DNA of 64,000 bases from contig NC_073695.1 of assembly GCF_029784165.1 (NCBI RefSeq), forward strand, positions 216,431,493-216,495,492. Reading direction: 5' to 3'. The notes beneath the pieces were generated by a model. The model was not told the DNA's origin and ran no database searches. It worked only from the letters and a program-made list of their open reading frames with translations. Made by a program: the position numbers and the translations under genes. The DNA is from Wyeomyia smithii. Lineage: Eukaryota; Arthropoda; Insecta; Diptera; Culicidae. Below, piece after piece: positions 34,780 through 44,819 of the stretch (positions within the stretch are counted from its first letter, which is position 1; each line of letters starts with the position of its first letter).

Positions 34780-37205
34780 CCAGACCCAGCCTTTCTCATT
34801 CACTCTTTTATTTGTAAAAATAGATTTACATGAATGCTTCAAACCAATAAATGTATATTCACTCTTTAGGTTCTAAAACATTGAGGTTGTAATCTATACA
34901 TATAAAAATGCAGTCCGGTCTGTCTGTCTGCCTGTCTGATCCATATAGGCTCGAAAACTACCGAACCGATCGACGTGAAAATTTGTATGTAGGGGTTTTT
35001 GGTGTCGATAAAGGTTCGTATGATAGTTTGAGACCCCTCCCTCTTCTGGAAGGGAGGGGTCCCATACAAATGAAACATAAATTTTTGCACAACTCAAGAA
35101 CAAGCCAAACAAATGAAACCGAATTTGGCATGTGGATGTTCTACGGGGTAACTAATATGTCCCTAATAGTTGGAGTTTCTGAAAGGTAGGGACAAATGGA
35201 ACCAAATTTGGCAGGGAATGTTTTTAGTGCTAATGTCGATAATGTTTTAACACCCCACTCTCTTTTGAAAGGGAGGGGTCCCATACAAATGAAACACAAC
35301 GACATTTTGGATTGTAAGATGGCAACTTTCGGTTTCTGGAAAACAGCCAAAAATGGCCGATTTCCACCCAATATAATAATATCCGGATCTAAAATGATAC
35401 ACAGGAGCTAAACTCGACCACAGATAGCATTTTGAATTCTAAGATGGCGACTTCCGGTTTCTGAAAACAGCAGAAAATGACCAAATACCACCCAATATGA
35501 GTTTTTCTTTAACCAGTATGACGTTCAAAATCCAGAAATTGTCTCCAAATGCCATTATGAAATCCAAAATAGCGACTTCCGGTTTCTAAATAACAGCCAA
35601 AAATTGCCGATTTCCGTCTAACATGAGTATCTCCGGATCTAGAATAATACACAGCAGCTGTAATCGACCACAGACCCAATTTTGGAATTTGATTTGGCGA
35701 CTTCCGGTTCCTGGGAAACAGCCGAAAATGATCGAATAACATCCAATATGGGTGTTTCTTCAACCAGAATGACGCTCAGAGGCTAGAAATTATCTTACAT
35801 ACCATTTTGAAATCCAAGATGGCGACTTCCGGTTTGTGAAAAACAGCCAAAAATAGCCAAATATCATTCAATCTGTGTATCGCTGGAACCAGAATGATGC
35901 AATGAGCTAACAATTTACCTCAGGCACCATTTTGAATTGCTAAATGGCAACTTCTAGGAAAAATTCGAAAATGACCGAATAATACTCAATATGGAAATTT
36001 CCGTAATCGAGATGATGCATAGAAACCAAACAGTGACCCTGGACACCATTTTGAATTTAAAGACGACCACTTTTAGTTTCTGGAAAACAACCAAAACAAC
36101 TAAATAACTCCCAATATGGGTATTTCCGAGATTGATGCCAGAAAATCTGCTGAAATGGCCTAATACCACCCAATATAAATATATTCAGAATTAAGGCGAT
36201 GTACAGAAGCCAAAAGTCGAGGATGTTGTCATTTCGATTAAACCAATCATTTTAAACGATTTGTTATTTGACTTTGATCATATCCTATGGCCGATTCGTC
36301 GTGCATTTGCAGGCTTTAAACACATCGCAAGGAATCAATGAATTTGGAATGTTCAAATAGTACGATACCACATTTAAATTATGTTAAGGCCACATATATC
36401 GATCAAAGCAGGTATAGTTTAAAATAGTCTTTGAATTTCTTTTCTTTCCACAACTTTTGAGCCACATATCAAATTGTTATGAAGTTTGTTATTTGTAAGT
36501 TTGAGAGATGACTCCTTCGTATGACACTAGTTATGTTCAAATAAGTCATGTAATCTTTGAGATAATAGACTTTCGTTGTATTGTTAACAAATTAATACAT
36601 AACGGTCGCTTAAGTTCGATTATAATCAAATGAAATGGGAACGTATCGGGCAGCCGAACTTTGAAACCATGTGTTTAATCACAATTCATCAGTTAACCCT
36701 TAACTAGCCCACTCATCTGATAATAATATTGATCAAATTGGTTGTGTAGTTTCTGAGATAATGAAGTTTCGTGATTTTCACATTTCGGTACTTTACAGAC
36801 GAAGTTACAGTTCGATTACAGTAAATTCAATAGGGTGTTATGAGGTAGCTAGACTTATTAATTGACACTAACTGACTAATTGACACTGACTACTTTTCAT
36901 AACTTCTGAACCCGAAGTTCAATCTTAATAAAATTCAAAAGTTAAGGGTTTTTAAGGTGGCCAGTTCATTTGAAATTAATTTTGTTCAAATCGGTTGTGT
37001 AGTTTTTGAGATGATGTTGTTTCACGATTTTTACATTTTGATACATAACCTCTAAACTAAAAATCCGATTACAATAAAATTCAATAGGGTCTTATGGGAC
37101 AACAAGACCATTCATTGGCAATTAATTTCATGAAAAACGGTCTAGCCATCTCTGAGAAAAGTGAGTGAGAATAAAAATCTGCACATACACACACACACAC
37201 ACACA
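34780..37205 (-). repeat. Long unclassified repeat, copy 2 (inverted)
   Basis: The reverse complement of 14,046-17,075 without its two insertions. On the plus strand it begins with cagcctttctcattcactc, has ctgtctgcctgtctg at about 34,922, two ccctccctcttctggaaggg-type blocks (about 35,033 and 35,265) and the 125-bp array. It ends with the AC microsatellite at 37,180-37,209. Identity with copy 1 looks like 80-85% by eye. No coding capacity. Confidence 0.75.
35250..36190. repeat. Array of 125-bp units
   Basis: The landmark gacttccggtttctg recurs at 35,324, 35,449, 35,574, 35,699, 35,824, 35,949 and 36,068 in decaying forms, giving intervals of 125, 125, 125, 125, 125 and 119. Between landmarks each unit repeats aacagccaaaaat, cacccaatatgagt, an agaatgat block and attttgaatt. 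Units differ by roughly 20-30%. This is a satellite-like module inside the long repeat. Confidence 0.85.
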
Positions 37206-37322
37206 CACATACAGAAAATTCTCAGCTCGTCGAGCTGAGTCGAGTGATATATGCCATGTTCCGATTTGCTCGGGTCCTAACTGTTTCGAAAATGTATAAA
37301 ATCAAAGTAAGTATATGAATTA

Positions 37323-37455
37323 CACTGGTAATCATAGACTTTGCCCTAGAGCTTAAACTGAAAAAAATGGAAGATTATAGCTTTTTAACCATTCCTGTGA
37401 ATTTGATTTTTCCCGTAGGCAAACGTAGAAGCACTTCTGCATTTACTAGGGAATT
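37323..37455 (+). repeat. CACTGG-ended TA MITE, left half
   Basis: It starts TA|CACTGG at 37,321, then tttgccctagagcttaaac, a tggaagattatagc block and ccattcctgtgaattt, ending near actaggg. The matching right half is not found here. The full family structure is seen by comparison with 38.6, 40.5 and 43.0 kb. Confidence 0.6.
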
Positions 37456-37957
37456 CAAAGGAACTTTGCAATGAATGCAATGGCTGGTGAGAAATCTTAT
37501 CAGATTCAGGTAATTTTCCAAACGAGCATAACATATCATATCATTAAAATGAAATTGTACTGAAACTTAATCTTCAAAAAATAGTGACATGTAGAATATT
37601 TTTCAACATACGACTTCATTCGATTATAATTCCAAACGAATCCTTCTCAGGATTAGATTGCTCTTGAAGGTTGAAGAATTTTTATCAAGTTGCACAGAAA
37701 CAGAAGCTGGTGGAGCATGAAAAAATCAACTCATTCAGGCACAAATTGGTAATCAGTACCTTTTGTTTCGGTTTGCATAAGAAGGTAGGCTTACACACAT
37801 AATAACGAAACTAGAACCAATTCTGCGAAACAGCACAGTAGGCTATTAAAACGCAACAGGATTCCCCAAAGCGAACGATTGCAATGTGGGGTAGAATCAA
37901 TATTAATAGAGCAGAGGTTAGGCAGATACCTACCGCCGTATTGGGGGAAAAATTGAT

Positions 37958-38174
37958 TTCGATCCAAATGACCAACTTCGAGTCACTACATTGAATTCTA
38001 GAAAGCACAAGACTCGGTAATAGTTAATGCGTTCCCTGTGAAGATGCTATTTTATGTTTGCTGTGGTGAAGCAAACATAAAATAGAATTTTCATAGGGAA
38101 CGCAATGAGTATTTCCGAGTCTTGTGCTTTTAAAAATTCGAAGTGGTGACTCGAAGTCGGCCATTTTTGGATTC
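37958..38174. repeat. Long near-perfect hairpin
   Basis: Two arms of roughly 100 bases face each other around a 7-base loop (gtggtga, 38,063-38,069). Matching segments include tattttatgtttgct / agcaaacataaaata, gcgttccct / agggaacgc, gcacaagactcgg / ccgagtcttgtgc and acttcgagtca / tgactcgaagt. It is a foldback element; a transcript through it would form long double-stranded RNA. Confidence 0.85.
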
Positions 38175-38601
38175 AATGAGGTTCACCTTAAGCTTATCCG
38201 GCTGGAATTTTGCAATTTCCACACAGCATGTTTTAGCTTATGATAAAATGTTCCTGGTGTAACCGTTTGACTGACTGTTAATGCTGGGAGCAATGAGGTA
38301 GCAATGCTTATCGATGAGGGTGGTTTTCGATTTGTAGGCTTGATAAAAACGGGTGACAACCAAAAAAAATTGCAACAGATATGACGCTTGGTTGCCCTAT
38401 CCAGAAAATTGATCAAAATGAATTGAGGTACATAAAACTATATACATGAAACTATACGCAAGCAAAGACACAAGGCACAACTAAAATTATGTTTTAAATA
38501 CACTTTCTAGAACTGAAAGTACGTTATTCTTGATACAGATTTTTTTTGAAAACTGTACTTGAAGAAAACCCGATTTATTTCTCTTGAAAATGTATTCATT
38601 A

Positions 38602-38880
38602 CACTGATCAACACAGGCTTCGGCCAAGAGCTCAAACTGGCAAAAAATGAAAGATTATAGGTATTTCACAATTCCAGTTAATTTTGGTGCCTCTAACCAT
38701 TCCAGTTACGCCAGAAAAGCTTTCACCAACTCCAACGCGAACGTTAACCGTGCGCCCACTCCACTGTTGAATTGGTGGAGACGCTAAGTTAATTACTCGA
38801 CAGCCTTCTAGGGAAAGAGCTTAGAGGGAAATCAAAATGGATCTAAAGCTCGATAGTAATATTCTAAAGAAAAATGTTCC
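38602..38880 (+). repeat. CACTGG-family TA MITE copy
   Basis: It starts TA|CACTGATCAACACA at 38,600, then gccaagagctcaaactgg, attataggtatttcac and attttggtgcctctaacc. It continues into gcgcccactccactgttgaa and the aaagctcgatagtaatattc block. That last block is the counterpart of sequence on both sides of the pogo-like element at 39,159-40,279. Confidence 0.55.
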
Positions 38881-39158
38881 TTTACAAAGTTGTTGATGTT
38901 GAAGTTGTTGAAGATAGTTTTTCTTCCTATCTTCCAATATAACCAAAATATAAAGCTCAAACTGTAAAAAAAATGAAATATTATAGATATTTGCCTTTTC
39001 CTGCGAGATTTGGTGCCCCTAGCTGTTTCAAAAACATATCAAAAGCTCCAACTCACACCAACGCGAACGTTACTCGTGCGCCTCCTTTCACTGTTGAATC
39101 GATGGAGAATTTTGTAATTTTTGGAAATTTGAATCTAGAGCTCGATTGTAATAGAGTA

Positions 39159-40279
39159 TAACTGCCTTTAATGGACCACTTAGTAGCGTAGCTGCAAATT
39201 TTGCAAGAAAAAGTGTAAATATCTTAACTGAATTAAGTATTTCATTATATATAAACATGAAGAAACATGTTTATCTTCTTTTCTGCATGAAAAACAACTA
39301 GATAATACCTCTATTTCCACATAATAAAAGAAATAAATCATCGCTTCAGTTTCCTTTAATGGGCCACCGTTTCCTTATTTGGACCACAACAATTTCCTAA
39401 TTTGGGCCAGGTCTAAATAATATATCTCTTCAACCGTAGCTGCCGCTGATGAAACTAATTCTGGCTTACGCACAAAGAGTTCTGGATCTGGATCAACTGT
39501 AGACTGCACCCATTCTTTCGTAATAGGGAATCCTTTACGTGCCATCCGAGTTAACCAGCGAACAAATGAGTCCTCTACCGCGGCAGTCAATGCAGTTTGT
39601 TTACCTTTTCGTGGTTTTCCTGACCACTTGCTGCTTGCACGAAACATTACGGTGGATCGTGAAACATTGGAGCGCCTGCGAGCTTCGAAACACCATTTTT
39701 TATTGCTTGAAGACACTCAGTAACAGCTGCTTCAGTATATTTTTTACCAATTTCCGGCGTTTTTCCCATTTTTGCAGCAATATTATACAATAACTCAATC
39801 ATAACAAATTTATGGTAACTATGGTAACTATGATTCGCAGCATTATTTCGATAATAGCTCTTGCTCGAAATGAAGCATGTCGGAATAAGGAAAACAGTAT
39901 TATTTCCACCCTTATTTGGGCCACTATTTTTTTCAATATTTTAAGTGTTTTCTAGTAAAATTTATTGCTTATCTTTTAAAGACACTCTTATCCTACTCGT
40001 TCATTGGAAATCTGATTATTTTCGCTCGGAAAGCGTGATGTCAATACAGTTTTTGGTAAAGCCATTTCCTATGAAAACGTTAACAAACCATGGCAAACCA
40101 GGTAGCTGTTATTAAAAGACATTCTTTGCAGCTTTAATGAAGAATATTATAGTGAACGTCTGTTGCAACATTTCTAATGACAAGCATTATTGTTATTATG
40201 TTAGTATTTATAATGTGTAATTTGGTGTAAGAAGTTCAGGTGGTCCACTAAAGAAAGTGGTCTATATTAAGCAGATCTA
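39159..40279 (-). mobile_element. pogo/Tigger-like DNA transposon remnant
   Basis: The ends are imperfect inverted repeats: ctgcctttaatggaccactt on the left and, on the right, the complement ctgcttaatatagaccactt. TA is at both borders (about 39,157 and 40,278). Subterminal gggccac / ggaccac motifs recur at about 39,360, 39,383, 39,402 and 39,910. It encodes a broken pogo-like transposase at 39,375-39,769 and no catalytic domain, so it is non-autonomous. Confidence 0.65.
39375..39769 (-). pseudogene. pogo-like transposase, DNA-binding part only
   Basis: ATG at 39,769 begins MGKTPEIGKKYTEAAVTECL. After a frameshift in the A-run near 39,700 the frame continues with EARRRSNVSRSTVMFRA (a psq-type helix-turn-helix), then PRKGKQTALTAAVEDSFV and RWLTRMARKGFPITKEWVQ, the CENP-B-type HTH found in pogo/Tigger transposases. 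It then reads ELFVRKPELVSSAA, which normally precedes the DDE domain, and ends at 39,375. The catalytic domain (about 250 residues in the family) is deleted. Confidence 0.75.
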
Positions 40280-40599
40280 CCCTATTCTGGAGAAAAACTT
40301 TTTTCCAAATCCAAATTTCCGCCATAGTTCGTTTCCTAGAAGGCTATCGAATAATCAACTTAGCGTTTGACCGATTCAACAGTAAGAGGAGGCGCACGGT
40401 TAACGGTCGCGTTGGAGTGGGTGACAGTAACATAAATGTATGGGGGCACCAAAATTCACAGGAATGCTTAAATAGCTATAATCCTTCATTTTTTACAGTT
40501 TGAGTTTTAGGGTGTGTTGTGTTGTGTTGTTGTTGTGTTGTTGTTGTGTTGACCAGTGTTATCAACGAAAAATAAAACTAATGAACTTTTGAGAAAGCT

Positions 40600-41472
40600 C
40601 CGTAACCGGCGTTGTACGGCCTCCACGCCCACTTTTCGAATGCTCTCCAGATTCTACCCACCAACTGTTTGCAGTTCGTTGCTCTCCAGTTATTTTTGTA
40701 CACCAAGAAACTAAAAAATCAAAAATATCTACGATATATTGGTTACAAATGGGGTCGAATGATCGTTCAGGAACGTTTGTGTTTTTTTTGCCGTAAGGGG
40801 TCATCCACAAATTACGTAAGGGTTTAGGGGGAGAGAGGAGGTGTCCAAATTTCTTACGAATGCTTACGAAGGGGGAGAGGGGGACTCAAGAGAATCTTAC
40901 GTAAGATGGAAAAATTTTGAAAAACAAAAAAATTAACAAAACTAAAAACTCGCTGAATGATTTTGTACTTTACTTCATTTCTAATTGATTTTTATTTTAT
41001 TTACTTTAACATGATATTAACTGAATCAACTTGTTTTGTTTTTATCCTCTACGAATACGCTATATGTAAAACAACTGTTCCATCTTCTAAAATATTTTTT
41101 CCCTTGAAGAAAAAATTTTACGTAAGATTCGTGGGGGGAGGGGGGTAATGCAAAATCTTACTAAGCCTTATAATGGGGGGAGGGGGGGTCGAAAATTTCG
41201 AAAAAAGGCCTTACATAATTTATGAATGACGCCTAACGTAATGATTCTTTATCTGGCCAAAATCCATACCTTTCATCGGCATGGTGTTTGTGGAGAAATG
41301 GAATCAACATTCTATTCAAACATTCGTTCTGGTACACATTTTGATTGATAGCCAAATCACTGTAACCATTATTTAGACAAGAAGACCGAAGTCCTTTTTT
41401 GTCCATCACTTTGGCCGGTCTTCCATTAACTTCCTGGCGAGTCATTGTTGAGGTTTGCCGGAAATTGTACAC
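40600..41472 (-). pseudogene. maT-like transposase, catalytic to C-terminal remnant, split by a MITE
   Basis: On the minus strand, 41,430-41,240 reads GLRSSCLNNGYSDLAINQNV, then YQNECLNRMLIPFLHKH and YGFWPDKESLRY. This is the block around the second catalytic aspartate (FWPD) of maT-type Tc1/mariner transposases. A 437-bp MITE then intervenes. Beyond it, 40,710-40,600 carries VYKNNWRARNCKQLVGRIWR and RAFEKW, the C-terminal block also seen at 26.7 kb. The N-terminal half and the third catalytic residue region are not recognisable. Stops and shifts make it inactive. Confidence 0.6.
40797..41233. mobile_element. Harbinger-type MITE with G-runs
   Basis: The 25-bp ends (GGGGTCATCCACAAATTACG left; complement GGCGTCATTCATAAATTATG right) are imperfect inverted repeats. 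TAA flanks both sides (40,794-40,796 and 41,234-41,236). Near each end is a ggggga-rich block, the right one with runs of six or more G (41,130-41,190). It interrupts the maT-like remnant, so it is the younger insertion. Confidence 0.85.
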
Positions 41473-41520
41473 AGTCGGAACCGGAAAATTTTCGCTTTTA
41501 AAATAGTTTACAGGTAATTT

Positions 41521-41742
41521 ACAGGTTACGATCTCCCAGCTGGTCTCGAGGTACGATGCTGGCTTAACAAGCCAGTCGTCGTATGTTCGAGTCCCGGCTC
41601 GGGAGAGACTGTTAGTGTCAGTAGGATCGTAGCGCTAACCCCGCCATTGTCCTGTAAATTTAACAGTCGGCTGCGAAGGCTGTGTATAGTAAAACAGAAG
41701 GTCGAATTCCGATACGGAACGTAGCACCAAGGCTTTGCTTTT
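41521..41742 (+). mobile_element. tRNA-derived SINE
   Basis: The tRNA-like head runs from tctcccagctggtctcgagg to the B-box GTTCGAGTCCCGGCTCGGGA. It is followed by the family-specific body (tgtcctgtaaatttaacagt, cggctgcgaaggctgtgta) and the aaggctttgctttttt end. The flanks TTACAGGTAATTT (41,508-41,520) and TTACAAGTAATTT (41,743-41,755) look like the target duplication. It resembles the Feilai type described in Aedes; that name is from memory. Confidence 0.8.
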
Positions 41743-42178
41743 TTACAAGTAATTTTTTGCCAAAATTTGTGTACAGTTCACAAGGCTTCTTGTTTCAACG
41801 AAAATTTTAGCAGAGCTGCGCATGCATAAACGAAACAAAACAAAAAACTGGCATATAGAGGCTGAAAGCTAACATTTACATACTCTCATTGCTTTCTGAA
41901 CGTGTATGTTGTTGAGTAAGAGAGCCAAAAAAGATTTAAAATTTTGGTTGTGACCCGTTATTACTGTTTCTGCGAGCTTAATAAGAAATACTACTACGCG
42001 TACTCCTACAAGAAATCAACGAAAAGCTTACACTATTTCGATGAAAAATAAACAATTTCAGGGAAAGAAGGTCGCGTTTACTTGACAATCCGTAGAAAAA
42101 CTGTCGGTACGATAATGGATAATTGAACAAGTTATTCATGTAAAAAGAAATCTAAAGAAATGAGTGAAAATTACATAA

Positions 42179-42439
42179 GGCGTCATTCACAAATTACGTA
42201 ACACATGAAGGGAGGGGTGGAGGGAGGTTTAGTTTGCGTTACTCATTGTTACATATGAGGGAGGGGGGTAGTTGAAACAGTAACAGTAAACAACGTAACT
42301 GCGATTTTCCTTCAAATTCGAAAATTTCGGGGCTTAGCGTAACGAAATTTTAGGGGGGAGTCTCATTGAACGTTACTTATCATTACACAGGGGGTCTAAA
42401 ATCTGGATTTTTAGCGTTACGTAATTTGTGTACGACGTC
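42179..42439. mobile_element. Harbinger-type MITE, related subfamily
   Basis: GGCGTCATTCACAAATTACG on the left and the complement of the right end match over about 24 bp. TAA flanks it at 42,176-42,178 and 42,440-42,442. A gggaggggtggagggagg block follows the left end. The termini are close to those of the 40,797 MITE, but the interior differs. Confidence 0.85.
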
Positions 42440-42659
42440 TAACCGTTCTTTTCACATCGATCATTATATTATATTAGCGTATATTAGCGAACAAAAAATT
42501 CATTTATTTGATTTTCACTTCACTTTCATCATCACTTAAAATTTCTGTGATCGTTTTTCTACTTTTCTTTCCAAGTTGATTTTATTCCAGATATTATCTT
42601 TTTGGAATTACCGAACACATTTCATGGTAAACTCTTATCCCAATTTGATCTTGCGGTGT

Positions 42660-43095
42660 GTTTTCAATGGATAATTACATCAGATTTTCCGAAAGCTAGA
42701 TGAAGTCTTGCCGTAAGTAAACGTAAAAGTTACGAGCCCGGCGAGCAATTACTCTGCGACCTTTTGACGCACTTCTGAGCTGGCTAGGTGCACCAAAATT
42801 CACAGGAATGGTTAACAAACTCATCTCCCAGCTGGTCTCGAGGTACGATGCTGGCCTAATAAGCCAGTCGTCGTATGTTCGAGTCCCGGCTCGGGAGAGA
42901 CTGTTAGTGTCAATAGGCTAGCCCCGCAATTGTCCTGTACACTTAACAGTCGGCTGCGAAGTCTGTGTATAGTAAAACAAAAGGTCGAATTCCGATACGG
43001 AATGTAGCACCAAGGCTTTGCTTTTTGGTTAACAAACTATAACCATTGATATTTTTTCAGTATGAGCTCTAGGGCAAAACTTGTGTAGACCAGTG
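42660..43095. repeat. CACTGG-family MITE, right half, carrying a SINE
   Basis: Without the SINE, the block cccggcgagcaattactctg, gacgcacttctgagctggct, caccaaaattcacaggaatg, gttaacaaactataaccatt, tgagctctagggcaaaactt ends at gaccagtg|TA (43,095). The first part parallels 9,095-9,160. The left terminal repeat was not found. Confidence 0.55.
42822..43026 (+). mobile_element. tRNA-derived SINE with 12-bp TSD
   Basis: Same family as the copy at 41,521, nearly identical, with a short deletion after gttagtgtcaataggcta. GGTTAACAAACT is duplicated exactly at 42,810-42,821 and 43,027-43,038. The low divergence from the 41,521 copy suggests fairly recent amplification. Confidence 0.9.
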
Positions 43096-43584
43096 TAATC
43101 CATCCTTTATCCAAGCGTTAGAGAGAGTTGAAAGGGAACTATTACTGAAATTTACCACTCAGACAATCAAATTGATGAATTCCAATTGAGTTGCTAGAAA
43201 TACATTGGCAACAGAAAGACTGTATTAATTCTACGTTAACCTTGCGGTCGTCTCTCATATACAACCCTTTTACTAAGCTGAGAATTATTCGAGTTATGCA
43301 GCACCATAGCACATAATTTCCATTACGTAGCAGATGATGGATTCGACTTATCGGGAATTGGAGCTTAGCATAGGATGAATGGGGCATTGTCTTTCTTTTA
43401 ATTACCGATCAGACATTAAAACTTGCAAATTTGATTTAACGAAATAGCAATGTGTCGATGAACAAAACTGCTACCTGTATGACGACAAAAATACCCGTGT
43501 GATTGTTACATCTAGGCGGCGCCGCGATAGACATGGAATGTGAAAAAGTGACGGATTGCGCTGTACACTGTTTACACATATATA

Positions 43585-44815
43585 CTGCCGCTCATGGCAA
43601 GTCCGTCCCAATTGCATTTTTATCAATTTTGAGTTTATTTATGGAATCAATTCCTTTTTATATCTACTTTCGATAAAACAAATATTTTTGAATACTTTGT
43701 TCTGAGGAACTATGAAAAAATAGCAAGTTGGTTTGTCCCATAGCAAAAGTGATCGCAAGTCGGTCCCATTGAAAAAATCTTCGCAATTTAACCCCACAGC
43801 CAATAATGATTATGAATAATGTGATATCTACCAAAACTAATGGTCTTCAGGTTTAGAATTGGATGTACCAAGTGATATTCGATAGGAGGTTTGATTGAAT
43901 TTTACGCGTTCTACATCGTGTGGCTCTAGCTGATAGTACAATGTTTTCTTCAAGACAAAGTTTCCACCAGTAGCTTCCTTCAGCTGTTGTTTGTTGACAG
44001 TGAACGCTTTAGGTGTGTCACTGTATTGTTAGTTGAAGCATTCTCTAGTAAATACTACTTTTCGTATTTTATCCGTATTTTATGTAACGACGTGCTTAAG
44101 AATTGTTCAATTATTGTCGTGAATTTCGTTTTGAAGAATTTATCAGTCATATTAAATACTTCGGTACGCTACTTAGCTGTTTTTTAACGGAGCAAACATT
44201 TTCCTAAGCTATAGGTATTCTTTCATATTTGTTTCCTCTGCTACGTGAAAGCTGTCCGCCGTCACGAACGTGTGACCGCTCTCAGGAAAATTTAGAACAA
44301 GTTCCTACACCTAAACTGACTTTAAATTTATCAGTATGTAAAAACGAAATCTAATTTTATTTTGAGCGGCGCAGTTGGTAGGTATATTGTGTTATGCTTC
44401 TCACAAAAAACTTGTTTAATGAAGCACGAAAGAAGGTCATTTATGAATTGACCAGCGATAGATTCATTCCAAACGCACGGTATAGCACCGCCATCGATTT
44501 GCAGTAGTTTGTTTTTCATCACCGGTCGTAGCTGGCTATGGGACTGACTTGCTATCATTCTGGCTACGTACCGTAAAAGTAATCGCATGTGAGTCCCAGC
44601 TTAAGATTTTCAACAAATTTTAATCAAATTTCGGTGTTCATGCAAGTTTTATGATGCAAAAGTGTTAGATTGTCATTGCAGTACTAAATTCTGTTGATGG
44701 TATTGATTGAAAAAGCATTTGAGTGCAAAATTTCACCTAAAGCGTTAGGATTTTCAATTGCTATTTTCTCGTCAGCACCAAAACGCAAATGGGACGGACT
44801 TGCTATGAGCTGCAG
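43585..44815. mobile_element. DNA transposon, CTGCC ends, 4-bp TSD (family A, copy 2)
   Basis: Same element as 25,285-26,680, about 95% similar by eye, without the 160-bp tandem duplication. The ends carry the 26-bp inverted repeat; the right one has a g-to-t change (tgagctgcag). TATA flanks both sides at 43,581-43,584 and 44,816-44,819. A second, different 4-bp duplication for the same element defines its ends firmly. The minus-strand frame at 44,331-44,588 parallels that of copy 1. Confidence 0.85.
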
Positions 44816-44819
44816 TATA

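Larger units (their letters stand above)
38945..40558. repeat. CACTGG-family MITE split by a pogo-like element
   Basis: The left part (38,945-39,158: aaagctcaaactg, tttggtgcccctagc, a gcgcctcctttcactg block) and the inverted right part (40,280-40,558: caacagtaagaggaggcgc, gggggcaccaaaattcacag, acagtttgagttttaggg, then gaccagtg) form one palindromic unit. The right end has a (gttgt)n expansion at 40,510-40,550. The sequences across the insert correspond to continuous sequence at about 38,855-38,880. Confidence 0.55.

Noticed and set aside
34866..35371. Overlapping frames with similar peptides on the minus strand, and matching ones at 16.7-17.0 kb
   Set aside because: They are the same non-coding repeat read in several frames, not a conserved protein.
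35250..36190. Regularly spaced repeats suggestive of a CRISPR array
   Set aside because: The whole 125-bp unit is repeated without unique spacers, the units are diverged, and this is animal nuclear DNA.
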